From Pseudideonella sakaiensis (lineage in GTDB: Bacteria > Pseudomonadota > Gammaproteobacteria > Burkholderiales > Burkholderiaceae_C): a stretch of 64,000 nucleotides of DNA. The stretch spans positions 124,001 through 188,000 of the forward strand of contig NZ_BBYR01000007.1 of the NCBI RefSeq assembly GCF_001293525.1. The letters run 5' to 3'. Below the pieces are notes generated by a model. The model was not told where the DNA came from. It did no database searches and was given only the letters and a program-made list of their open reading frames with translations. Both the position numbers and the translations under genes were made by a program. Position 1 is the first letter of the stretch. Each line of letters starts with the position of its first letter. Shown in pieces: positions 52,465-60,175 of the stretch.

Positions 52465-53085
52465 TCAGCCCGCGTCGTACTTGATGCTGCAGCCGTAGGG
52501 CGTGGCGGTCGGCGTCGACACCGGCTGGCCGGCCAGCGACTCGGCCAGCGCCACCTTCACGAAGTTCTTCGCGCCGGGGATGTCGGCCGGGTTCGCGGTG
52601 CGCCGGTCGTCGATGCCGCCGGCATAGACCAGCTTGCCCGCCGGGTCGATCACGTACATGTGCGGCGTGGTGCGCGCCGCATAGGCCCGGCCCACCTGGC
52701 CGGCGTCGTCCATCAGCACGGCGGCCGGCTGGGCGCCCCAGTCCTTCACCAGCTTCGCATCCAGCGCGGCCGGCGCGAGGTAGTCGCTCGCGCCGCGCGC
52801 GGTGGAGCTGACGCTCAGCCAGACCACGTTCTTCGCGGCCGCGTCCTTCTGCAGCGCCTGCATGTTCTTCGCGCCGTAGTGCTTCTGCACGAAGGGGCAG
52901 CCGGGGTTGGTCCATTCCAGCACCACGTGCCGGCCCTTGAAGTCGGCCAGCCGCACCGTGCGCCCCTGGGTGTCCTTCAGCTCGAAGGCGGGGGCCGGCT
53001 GGCCGACGGTGGCGGCGTGGGCGGCCGGGGGCAGCGCGAGCGGCAGCAGCGCGGCGGCGGAGATCAGCGCAAGACGACGATGCAT
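52465..53085 (-). CDS. Exported redoxin/thioredoxin-like protein
   Basis: A 206-residue periplasmic protein with signal MHRRLALISAAALLPLALPP. The thioredoxin-fold body is VGQPAPAFELKDTQGRTVRL and VLEWTNPGCPFVQKHYG. The active site has only one Cys in the NPGCPFV motif, as in the AhpC/TSA-like redoxin group, and a second Cys is in YGCSIKYDAG at the end. It is encoded next to the DsbD-like gene on the same strand, which could be its electron donor (inference). Confidence 0.8.
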   Translation of the reverse strand: MHRRLALISAAALLPLALPPAAHAATVGQPAPAFELKDTQGRTVRLADFKGRHVVLEWTNPGCPFVQKHYGAKNMQALQKDAAAKNVVWLSVSSTARGASDYLAPAALDAKLVKDWGAQPAAVLMDDAGQVGRAYAARTTPHMYVIDPAGKLVYAGGIDDRRTANPADIPGAKNFVKVALAESLAGQPVSTPTATPYGCSIKYDAG

Positions 53086-53146
53086 CGGGAAGCTCCTGGG
53101 AGAAAGGGGGTCGCGACGGTCCGGCGGTGCGCGGCGGGCCGCCGCC

Positions 53147-55441
53147 TCAGCGCGCGGCCAGGGCCTCGCGCACCAGCCCCGCCGTCAGGATCTCCGGCAG
53201 CAGCACAGGTTCCCTGCCGGGGCGGATCAGCGCATACACCGGCACCCCGTTGCGACCCAGGCGGGCGAGTGCCGCGGTGATCTCCGCGTCGCGGCGCGTC
53301 CAGTCGGCCCGCATCAGCGTGACGCCGGCGTCGGCGAAGGCCTGCTGCGTCGCGTCGGTGTTCAGCACCAGCCGCTTGTTGACCTGGCAGCTGACGCACC
53401 AGGCCGCGGTGAAGTCGACGAAGACGGTGCGGCCTTCGCCGAGCAGGCGCTGCAGCCCGGCGTCGCTGTAGGGCTGCCAGCGCGCCTCGGCGGCGCCCGC
53501 CGCCGCCGCGCCGCCGGCGGCCTGGGCCGACGGGGTCGCCGGCCAGCCCCAGGCGACCAGGCCGACCCACAGCGCGAGCGCCGCCGCGGCGAGGCCCCGC
53601 CCGGCCGCGGGCCGCGCGCGCAGGCTGCCGGCGAGCCAGACCGCGAAGGCCAGGCCGACCAGTGCGAGCAGCGCCTTCGCGGCGCCGTCGATGCCGGCCT
53701 GCAGGCCCAGCACCCACACCAGCCAGACCACGGTGGCGAACAGCGGGAAGGCCAGGAACTGCTTCAACCGCAGCATCCAGGGCCCGGGGCGCGGCAGCCG
53801 CGCGCGCCAGCCCGGCAGCAGCACCAGCAGCACGTAGGGCAGGGCCATGCCGGCGCCGAGCGCGGCGAACACCGCCAGCGCGGTGGCCGCCGACTGGGTG
53901 ACCGCATAGCCCAGCGCGGCACCCATGAAGGGAGCGGTGCAGGGGCTGGCCGCGACCACCGCCAGCACGCCGGACGCGAAGGCCTCGGCGCCGGGCCGGC
54001 GCGCGCGCCAGCCCGCCAGGCCGGACGGCAGCCAGGTGCCGAACTCGAAGGCCCCCATCAGGTTCAGGCCGAGCGCGAAGAACAGCAGCGCCAGCACGAA
54101 CACCACGCCGGGCTCCTGCAGCTGGAAGCCCCAGCCGACCGCGCTGCCGGCGGCGCGCAGCGCCAGCAGCAGCCCGGCGAGTGCCAGGAAGCTCGCCAGC
54201 ACCCCGGCCGCATAGGCCAGCGCGTGGCGGCGCAGCGCCGCGGGCGAGCCCTCGTGCTGCGCGAGGCCGAGCAGCTTGATCGACAGCACGGGGAATACAC
54301 AGGGCATCAGGTTCAGCACCATGCCGCCGACGAAGGCCAGCAGCAGCGCCGCGGCCAGGCCGAGCGTGGCGGCGCCGGCCGCGGCCGGCGCCTCGCCACC
54401 ACCGGCCGCGGCCGGCGCCTCGCGCCCACCGGCCGCGGCGCCACCCGTGGCCAGGCCGGCGCCGGGCCCGGCGTCGAGGCGCTCGGCGCCCGCGGGCAGC
54501 GCGAGGCTCGCGACCGCGGTCACCGGCGCCGAGAACTCGGCGCTGCGCCCGGGCGCGTCCCAGGGCGGCGGCGTGGCGCCCTCGGGCCCCTGGACCACCG
54601 CGATGCCGTCGAAGCGCGCCGGCAGCACCGCGTTCGCGGCCAGGCTCATGCGCAGCGCATAGCCGCGGGCGGTCCGGTAGAGCTCGTGGCGGGCCGGCTC
54701 GACCAGCTGCTCGGTGTAGGGAAAGACGTGCAGCACCGGACGGCGCGCCGGCGGCGGGCTGCCGGCGGCCGGTTCCAGCGTCAGCAGCAGCTCCTCGCCG
54801 GCGTGCTGCAGCGCGGCGGTCCAGCCCGGCAGCGGCCGGGCGGCCTCGGCGGCGGCCCGCTCGAAGGCCGGCGCGAGCGCCGTCTGGCCCGGCGTGACGC
54901 CTGCCTCGGCCACCGGCAGCGCGATCGACAGCGTCGCGTTCTCGGGGATGCAGACGTCGTTGCAGACCAGCCAGTTCGCCTCGGCCGTGAGCCGCAGCGT
55001 GCTGCCCGGGCGCGCGGTGGCGGGGATCGCCACGTCGAGCGGCAGCAGCAGGTCGCCCTCGTAGCCGTAGTTGACCAGCGGGCCGATCGGCAGCCGCTGC
55101 GGCGCCGGCCACGCGATCTCGCCCGGCTGCACGCCGGGCGGCAGCGTGGTCCAGTTCAGCGTCGTCGGCAGCCCCGAATCGCCGGGGTTGCGCCAGTAGG
55201 TGTGCCAGTGCGGGATGTGCTGCAGCCGCAGGCCGATGCGCGCCGGGCGGCCCGGCTCGACGGCGGTCGTCGCCGCGACGAGCTCGGCGGTGACGTGCTC
55301 GGTCTTGACCGGCTGGGCGGCCGCGAGCGCGGCGGCGCCCAGCGCGGCGGCCGCGGTGGCGGCCTGCAGCAGCAGGCGCAGGCCGCGCGGCGGGCGGGAC
55401 GCGGTGGGCGCAGCGGCGGCGCGGGGGGTCGGCAGGTCCAT
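53147..55441 (-). CDS. Thiol:disulfide interchange protein of the DsbD/ScsB type
   Basis: A 764-residue inner-membrane protein that passes electrons from cytosolic thioredoxin to the periplasm. An exported N-terminal domain has two conserved Cys in WLVCNDVCIPENATLSIALP, the ScsB-type alpha domain. A membrane core of about eight helices contains MPCVFPVLSIKLLG and AASPCTAPFMGAALGY, the two transmembrane Cys of DsbD. The C-terminal thioredoxin domain has FTAAWCVSCQVNKRL. A 27-bp tandem repeat encodes an Ala/Gly-rich linker just before the membrane core. The start is the ATG at 55441. A role in cytochrome c maturation or protection of periplasmic thiols is likely. Confidence 0.9.
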   Translation of the reverse strand: MDLPTPRAAAAPTASRPPRGLRLLLQAATAAAALGAAALAAAQPVKTEHVTAELVAATTAVEPGRPARIGLRLQHIPHWHTYWRNPGDSGLPTTLNWTTLPPGVQPGEIAWPAPQRLPIGPLVNYGYEGDLLLPLDVAIPATARPGSTLRLTAEANWLVCNDVCIPENATLSIALPVAEAGVTPGQTALAPAFERAAAEAARPLPGWTAALQHAGEELLLTLEPAAGSPPPARRPVLHVFPYTEQLVEPARHELYRTARGYALRMSLAANAVLPARFDGIAVVQGPEGATPPPWDAPGRSAEFSAPVTAVASLALPAGAERLDAGPGAGLATGGAAAGGREAPAAAGGGEAPAAAGAATLGLAAALLLAFVGGMVLNLMPCVFPVLSIKLLGLAQHEGSPAALRRHALAYAAGVLASFLALAGLLLALRAAGSAVGWGFQLQEPGVVFVLALLFFALGLNLMGAFEFGTWLPSGLAGWRARRPGAEAFASGVLAVVAASPCTAPFMGAALGYAVTQSAATALAVFAALGAGMALPYVLLVLLPGWRARLPRPGPWMLRLKQFLAFPLFATVVWLVWVLGLQAGIDGAAKALLALVGLAFAVWLAGSLRARPAAGRGLAAAALALWVGLVAWGWPATPSAQAAGGAAAAGAAEARWQPYSDAGLQRLLGEGRTVFVDFTAAWCVSCQVNKRLVLNTDATQQAFADAGVTLMRADWTRRDAEITAALARLGRNGVPVYALIRPGREPVLLPEILTAGLVREALAAR
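54375..54438. repeat. 27-bp tandem repeat inside the DsbD-like gene
   Basis: About 2.4 copies of a GC-only-rich 27-bp unit (starts at 54375, 54402, 54429) encode a 9-residue Ala/Gly/Glu/Pro linker repeat between the periplasmic and membrane domains. The first 22 bases of copies one and two are identical. It could vary in copy number between strains. Confidence 0.75.
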
Positions 55442-55544
55442 GGCGATCGGTGTGGGCGGCGGGGGCCGCGCGAAGCGCCCCGCGGGGCGCGGGAGGCGCC
55501 GGAGCGATTGTCCGCGCTTCGGGCCGCCGGTGCGGCGCGCGGGG

Positions 55545-56522
55545 TCAGCGCGCCGGCGCCGGCTGGCGCAGGCCTTCGCACGGATCCGCGCGCTCCGCCG
55601 GGGTTCCCTCCACCCGGGCATCGAAGGCCTCGGCCGGCCAGTTGCCCGGCGCTTCCACGTAGCCCACCGACCAGGCGCGCACGGACGGCGGCAGCCAGAC
55701 CGGCACGCCGAGGTCGCGCCGCACGTGGCCGTTGCCGGCCAGCAGCAGCACCGCGCCCGGCGCGGCGCCGGCCGGCGGCCGCGCCAGCGCCTGCAGCAGC
55801 ACCTGGGCCATCACCGCGTCGCGCGCCGCCTGGGCGCGCACCATGCCCGGCAGTGCGGCGGCCGGCAGCAGGCCGCAGTGGCCGTGCTCGATCTCCGCCT
55901 GCTGGGCCGCCTGCCAGCCGGGCGGCGGCGCGCGGTCCAGCCCGAGCGCGGCCCGTTCGTCGGCGTCGAAGACGGCGGCCGCGCCCTCGCGCGCCACCCG
56001 GCGCGCCGCGCCGGCCGACAGGTTGGCGCCGAGCAGCGGCAGGCCCTGGGCCAGCACCAGCGCGATCAGCGGCCGGAGCAGCGGCCAGTCCCAGCCGCGG
56101 CCGCCGGCCTGGGCGATCAGGTGGTCGGCGTCACCGGGGCGCTCGCGGCGCGCCCGCTCGATGTCGGCCTGGCGCTCGCGGTCGAAGACCTCCATCGCCA
56201 CCGCAGGCCGCCAGCCGGCCTCGAGCGCGCGCTGCACGGCCTCGGCGCGGCGCCGGTGCAGCGCGGCGTTGTCGTGCACCTCGCCGAGCAGCACCAGCGG
56301 CGCGGCCTGCAGCCGGAAGGGTGCGTCGCCGTCGTCCGGGCCGCCGCCCCGGCGCACCGCCGCCCGCAAGGGCCCGGCGCCGGCGCTCAGCACGGCGGCG
56401 GCCAGGCCGGCCCGCAGCAGGCGGCGGCGCGGGCCGGCGGCGCGCGGCGGGGACGGATCGGACGGATCGGACGGATCGGACGGGCCCCGGTGGCGGGGCG
56501 GCGGAGGCAGGGCGGCAGGCAT
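55545..56522 (-). CDS. ChaN-family haem-binding-type protein
   Basis: A 325-residue exported protein of the ChaN/Cofac_haem_bdg fold. A basic, proline-rich N-terminus with a DPS repeat leads to the hydrophobic segment RLLRAGLAAAVLSAGAGPLR, which is a signal peptide or anchor. The fold is marked by LVLLGEVHDNAALHRRRAEA, VAMEVFDRERQADIERARRE, GLPLLGANLSAGAARRVA and LLLAGNGHVRRDLGVPVWLP. GEVHDN and GNGHVR hold the conserved His residues. Relatives bind haem and are iron-regulated; no Fur box was seen here. It is on the strand of minE with a 51-nt gap. Confidence 0.8.
   Translation of the reverse strand: MPAALPPPPRHRGPSDPSDPSDPSPPRAAGPRRRLLRAGLAAAVLSAGAGPLRAAVRRGGGPDDGDAPFRLQAAPLVLLGEVHDNAALHRRRAEAVQRALEAGWRPAVAMEVFDRERQADIERARRERPGDADHLIAQAGGRGWDWPLLRPLIALVLAQGLPLLGANLSAGAARRVAREGAAAVFDADERAALGLDRAPPPGWQAAQQAEIEHGHCGLLPAAALPGMVRAQAARDAVMAQVLLQALARPPAGAAPGAVLLLAGNGHVRRDLGVPVWLPPSVRAWSVGYVEAPGNWPAEAFDARVEGTPAERADPCEGLRQPAPAR
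56451..56477. repeat. 9-bp tandem repeat encoding DPS
   Basis: GGACGGATC occurs three times in a row (56451, 56460, 56469), with a degenerate fourth copy GGACGGGCC. On the minus strand it encodes Asp-Pro-Ser repeats at the start of the ChaN-like protein. Being in frame, slippage would change length by three residues per unit. Confidence 0.85.
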
Positions 56523-56573
56523 GCGCGCATCCTGACATGGCGACGCCGGCTGGCGCGCGCGGCCCGGCGCGCC

Positions 56574-56837
56574 TCAGCGGCCGCCGTCCGGCAGCTCGAT
56601 CTTGACCTCCAGCACCTCGAGGTTGTCCTGGCGCTCCAGGCTGACCTTCAGGTCGGCCGGGTTGATCGCCACGTACTTCGAGATCACCGCCACCAGTTCG
56701 CGCTGCAGCGCGGGCAGGTAGTCGGGCTGGCCGGCGCGGGAGCCGGAGCGCTCGTGCGCCAGGATGATCTGCAGCCGCTCCTTGGCGACGGCGGCCGTCT
56801 TCTTCTTCTCGCCCAGCAGGAAGGAGAGCAGGGACAT
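56574..56837 (-). CDS. minE: Cell division topological specificity factor MinE
   Basis: An 87-residue peripheral membrane protein that pushes MinD oscillation and keeps the Z ring at midcell. Its N-terminal amphipathic part is [20 protein letters not shown], the anti-MinCD region continues [20 protein letters not shown], and the C-terminal dimer domain has [20 protein letters not shown]. It starts 4 nt after the minD stop with a standard min gene order. Confidence 0.97.
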   Translation of the reverse strand: MSLLSFLLGEKKKTAAVAKERLQIILAHERSGSRAGQPDYLPALQRELVAVISKYVAINPADLKVSLERQDNLEVLEVKIELPDGGR

Positions 56838-56841
56838 GCCG

Positions 56842-57654
56842 TTACCTCCCGAACAGGCGCTTGAAGAAGCCGGGCTTGACGGCGTCGGTGAAGCGCATCG
56901 GCTTGTCCTCGCCGAGGAAGCGCGCGATCACGTCCTTGTAGGCCTCGGAGACGTCGCTGCCGTCCTGGTGGATTGCCGGCACGCCCTGGTTGGAGGCCTG
57001 CAGAACCGCCTCGGACTCGGGGATCACGCCGATCAGCGGGATGCGCAGGATCTCCTGGATGTCGGTCAGCGACAGCATCTGCCCGTCCTCGACCCGGGCC
57101 GGGTTGTAGCGCGTGATCAGCAGGTGCTCCTTGACCGGCTCGCGGCCCTCGATCGCGCGCCGCGTCTTGCTGCTGAGCATGCCGAGGATGCGGTCGGAGT
57201 CGCGCACGCTGGAGACCTCGGGGTTGGTCACCACCAGCGCCTCGTCGGCGAAGTGCATCGCCAGCATCGCGCCGGACTCGATGCCGGCCGGCGAGTCGCA
57301 GACGATGTACTCGTAGCCCATCTCCACCAGCTCGTCGAGCACGCGCTCGACGCCCTCCTGGGTCAGCGCGTCCTTGTCGCGGGTCTGCGAGGCCGGCAGC
57401 ACCGACAGCTTGTCGACCAGCTTGTCCTTGATCAGGGTCTGCTGCAGCTTGGCCTCGCCGTTGATCACGTTGATCAGGTCGTAGACCACGCGCCGCTCGC
57501 AGCCCATGATCAGGTCCAGGTTGCGCAGGCCGACGTCGAAATCGATGACCGCGGTGCGGAAGCCGCGCAGCGCCAGGCCGGAGGCGAAGCTGGCGCTGGT
57601 GGTGGTCTTGCCGACCCCGCCCTTGCCGGAGGTCACCACGATGATTCGGGCCAC
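56842..57654 (-). CDS. minD: Septum site-determining ATPase MinD
   Basis: A 270-residue ATPase that cycles on the inner membrane and recruits MinC. It has the deviant Walker A in [40 protein letters not shown] (switch I region) and the C-terminal amphipathic targeting helix GFFKRLFGR. Length and order are typical. minC lies 74 nt upstream. Confidence 0.98.
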   Translation of the reverse strand: MARIIVVTSGKGGVGKTTTSASFASGLALRGFRTAVIDFDVGLRNLDLIMGCERRVVYDLINVINGEAKLQQTLIKDKLVDKLSVLPASQTRDKDALTQEGVERVLDELVEMGYEYIVCDSPAGIESGAMLAMHFADEALVVTNPEVSSVRDSDRILGMLSSKTRRAIEGREPVKEHLLITRYNPARVEDGQMLSLTDIQEILRIPLIGVIPESEAVLQASNQGVPAIHQDGSDVSEAYKDVIARFLGEDKPMRFTDAVKPGFFKRLFGR

Positions 57655-57728
57655 GGTGCAGGTCCTTTCGTCGATGTGCTGTGGGAGTGTCGTCGCGCCG
57701 GCCGGCGGGCCCGGGCGGCGCGCTTGCG

Positions 57729-58502
57729 TCAGAGCTTCAGGGCTTCCATCACGAGCTTGTCGCCCTCGAGCCGGATCTGCGCGGCCTTGCCGCGGATCTC
57801 GTCGGGCAGCGGGTTCTCGGCGGTGCGGTAGGTGCCGGCGATCGAGACCAGCTCCGGCTCCATGCAGGTGCTGATGATGCGGGCGCCGGCCTGGCCGCGC
57901 GCGCCGGCGATGGCCTTGCCGCGCAGCGGCGCATAGACGTGGATGCTGCCGTCGGCGATCAGTTCGGCGCCGAAGTTCACCATCGCCAGCACCACCAGGT
58001 CGCCGCCCTTCGCGTAGACCTGCTGGCCCGAGCGCAGCGGCTTGTCGACCACCAGCGTCGGCGCGGCGGTCGGCACCTCTCGGATCACTTCGCGCACCAC
58101 CTCCTGCACCTGCACCACCTCGCGCACCACCTCCTGCACCGCGGGGGCGGGGCGGGCGGGTTCGGGCGGGTCCTCGTCGGCGGACACCGCGAGTCCGGCG
58201 GCCAGCGCCTCGGCCTGCTGGGCGGGGCTGGCGCCGCGCACCGCGACCGCGCGGATGCGGTGCTCGCGCAGCAGCGCGGCAAGCGCCGCCAGGTCGAGCG
58301 CGGGGCCGGCCTCGCTGACCGCGGCGAGGTCGACCAGCACCGGCTCGTCGCCGAAGAAGCCCGGCGCGTCGCCGAGCCGGCGTTGCAGTTCGGTGCGCAG
58401 TTCGGCCAGGTCGGTCGTCTTGAGCACGACCGCCACGGTGGCCAGCGTCGCGCTCTTGAGATCGAAGATCGGCGGGGCGCTCCCCTTCGGGGCCAGGGCC
58501 AT
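57729..58502 (-). CDS. minC: Septum site-determining inhibitor MinC
   Basis: MinC blocks FtsZ polymerisation when carried by MinD. The 257-residue protein has an N-terminal FtsZ-inhibiting domain (FDLKSATLATVAVVLKTTDL) and a Pro/Val-rich linker with repeats VREVVQVQEVVREVIREV. The C-terminal beta-helix domain (VYAKGGDLVVLAMVNFGAEL, HVYAPLRGKAIAGARG) binds MinD. The linker repeat is encoded by an imperfect tandem repeat near 58080-58140. A TAGAAT lying in the intergenic region at 58534-58529 may be the -10 of the minCDE operon. Confidence 0.95.
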   Translation of the reverse strand: MALAPKGSAPPIFDLKSATLATVAVVLKTTDLAELRTELQRRLGDAPGFFGDEPVLVDLAAVSEAGPALDLAALAALLREHRIRAVAVRGASPAQQAEALAAGLAVSADEDPPEPARPAPAVQEVVREVVQVQEVVREVIREVPTAAPTLVVDKPLRSGQQVYAKGGDLVVLAMVNFGAELIADGSIHVYAPLRGKAIAGARGQAGARIISTCMEPELVSIAGTYRTAENPLPDEIRGKAAQIRLEGDKLVMEALKL

Positions 58503-58603
58503 GGACGACTCGTCGTGGGAAAGCCCCGATTCTAAGTGGGGGCCTGCGGGCGGCCGCCGCCGCCGGGCGCTCCGTCGTCGTTCGGCGGGCGCTCAGCCGG
58601 TGC

Positions 58604-59068
58604 TCAGGGCAGCACCTCGAGCAGCTCGACCTGGAAATGCAGCGTCGCCCCGGGCGGGATCACGCCGCCGGCGCCGCGCTGGCCGTAGGCGAGGGCGGGC
58701 GGGCAGACCAGCGTGGCCTGGCCGCCCGGCTTCATGCGCTGCAGGGCCTCGGTCCAGCAGGGAATGACGCCGTCGAGCGGGAACTGCGCCGGCTCCTTGC
58801 GCGCATAGGAGCTGTCGAACTCGCGGCCGTCGGGGAAGGTGCCGCGGTAGTGCACCTTGACCCGAGAGCGCGGGCCCGGCGCCTGGCCCTTGCCTTCGCG
58901 CTGGCTGTCGAAGACCAGGCCGCTCGGCGTCGTGACCGGGGCCGCGCCGGCGCCGCCGGCGGCCAGCAGCGCGGCCGCCGCCGCAGCGGCCAGCAGCACG
59001 GCGCGCTGCAGCGGTCGGGCCCGGCCCGGTGCGGGGAGGGAGGAGAGGGAGGGGAGGGTGGCTCGCAT
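58604..59068 (-). CDS. Exported FKBP-type peptidyl-prolyl isomerase
   Basis: A 154-residue protein with signal sequence (RAVLLAAAAAAALLAAGGAG) and a single FKBP domain: SRVKVHYRGTFPDGREFDSS, then FPLDGVIPCWTEALQRMKPG and GGVIPPGATLHFQVELLEV. The domain is at the C-terminus with no dimerisation part, so it is a short Mip-like isomerase of the periplasm. It could help folding of exported proteins. Its upstream gap of 111 nt is shared with the divergent GAF-type gene. Confidence 0.9.
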   Translation of the reverse strand: MRATLPSLSSLPAPGRARPLQRAVLLAAAAAAALLAAGGAGAAPVTTPSGLVFDSQREGKGQAPGPRSRVKVHYRGTFPDGREFDSSYARKEPAQFPLDGVIPCWTEALQRMKPGGQATLVCPPALAYGQRGAGGVIPPGATLHFQVELLEVLP

Positions 59069-59179
59069 CGCGCAGGCGGTGGTGTCGGGAGGAGGTGCGC
59101 ATCATCGCCGCGGGCGGCGGGCGAACGGGTCGGCGGCGGCTCCGGGTTTGCCCGGGGCGGTGCTGGTAGAGTCGGCCCG

Positions 59180-59986
59180 ATGCCCCGCGCCGCGAGCCCC
59201 GCCTCCGTTCTCGACCCTGCCCGCGGCCGGACCGCCGCGGCGGCGCTGCCGGCTGGCGCGGCCCGGGCGCCGGAGCCGGCCGCACGCCGGCCCGACGCCG
59301 GCGACGACGTCGGCATCCGCGACGGCGACCTCGACCGCGACGGCGATCGCGAGGCCGGAGCGATCGGCGGCAGCGAGCCGCTCGCCGCGCGGGACCGGGA
59401 CGGCCGCGGCCCGGCGCCGGCCGCGTCGAGGCGGCCCGGCCCGCTGGACGCGCTGCGCGAGCGCGAGCGCATCGCGCGCGCGCTGCGCCGCCAGGCGCCG
59501 GCCGCGGCCGATGAGCCGGCCGCGCCGCGCGGCCCGCTGCAGGCCCCGTGCGAGGCCCTGGTCGGCGCGACGCCGCGCCTGGTGCTGGCCTGGACCTGGT
59601 TCGGCGCGGCCGACGCGACGCTGATCGAGCCCGAGGGCCTGGCCGGCCCGGCCGCCGCGGCCGCCGCGGCGCTGCGGCTGGAGCGCAGCTGGATCACCGC
59701 CCGCGGCCCGGTGTTCCGCGCGCTGGAAGGCGTGGAGACCTGGCGCGGCCAGGTGCGGCCCTGGTCGCTGCGCGGGCCCTGGCGGCCGCTGGCGCGCAGC
59801 CACGGCGTGCGCAGCCTGGCGGTGCTGCCGCTGCGCGGCGAGGGCGATGCGCGGCGCGGCGTGCTGGCGCTGTATGCCGACACCGAGCAGTACTTCGAGG
59901 CCGTCGGCGAGGACCTGTTCCGCTCGATGGCCGAGCTGTTCAGCCTGCTGCTGGTGCCGCCCCGTCCGCGCAGCGGGCGGGCCTGA
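59180..59986 (+). CDS. Hypothetical protein with C-terminal GAF-like domain
   Basis: A 268-residue protein not known to me. The first about 100 residues are low-complexity, with Asp/Arg runs (DGDLDRDGDREAG, ARDRDGRGPAP). Then a GAF-like region: GATPRLVLAWTWFGAADATL, SHGVRSLAVLPLRGEGDARR and GVLALYADTEQYFEAVGEDL. No catalytic output domain is attached. It may act as a sensor subunit. Start is the ATG after the 111-nt divergent gap; a downstream start within the low-complexity part cannot be excluded. Confidence 0.6.
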   Translation: MPRAASPASVLDPARGRTAAAALPAGAARAPEPAARRPDAGDDVGIRDGDLDRDGDREAGAIGGSEPLAARDRDGRGPAPAASRRPGPLDALRERERIARALRRQAPAAADEPAAPRGPLQAPCEALVGATPRLVLAWTWFGAADATLIEPEGLAGPAAAAAAALRLERSWITARGPVFRALEGVETWRGQVRPWSLRGPWRPLARSHGVRSLAVLPLRGEGDARRGVLALYADTEQYFEAVGEDLFRSMAELFSLLLVPPRPRSGRA

Positions 59987-60175
59987 GCATCTCAGAGGCG
60001 CCGCCTGGCCGCCTCCCTGGCCCGGCAGCGCGTCCGCGCGCCCGCCCCTGCGGTCGTTCCCGGCCGGTCCCGCCGTTGCGGGGCGGCCCCGGGCCTGGCG
60101 CAGTAGTCCCCCGGCCCGCGCCGGTTTAGCATCCCGCGCGTCGTCCACTGCGCGCCGGCCCGGCGCCTTTCGCCC

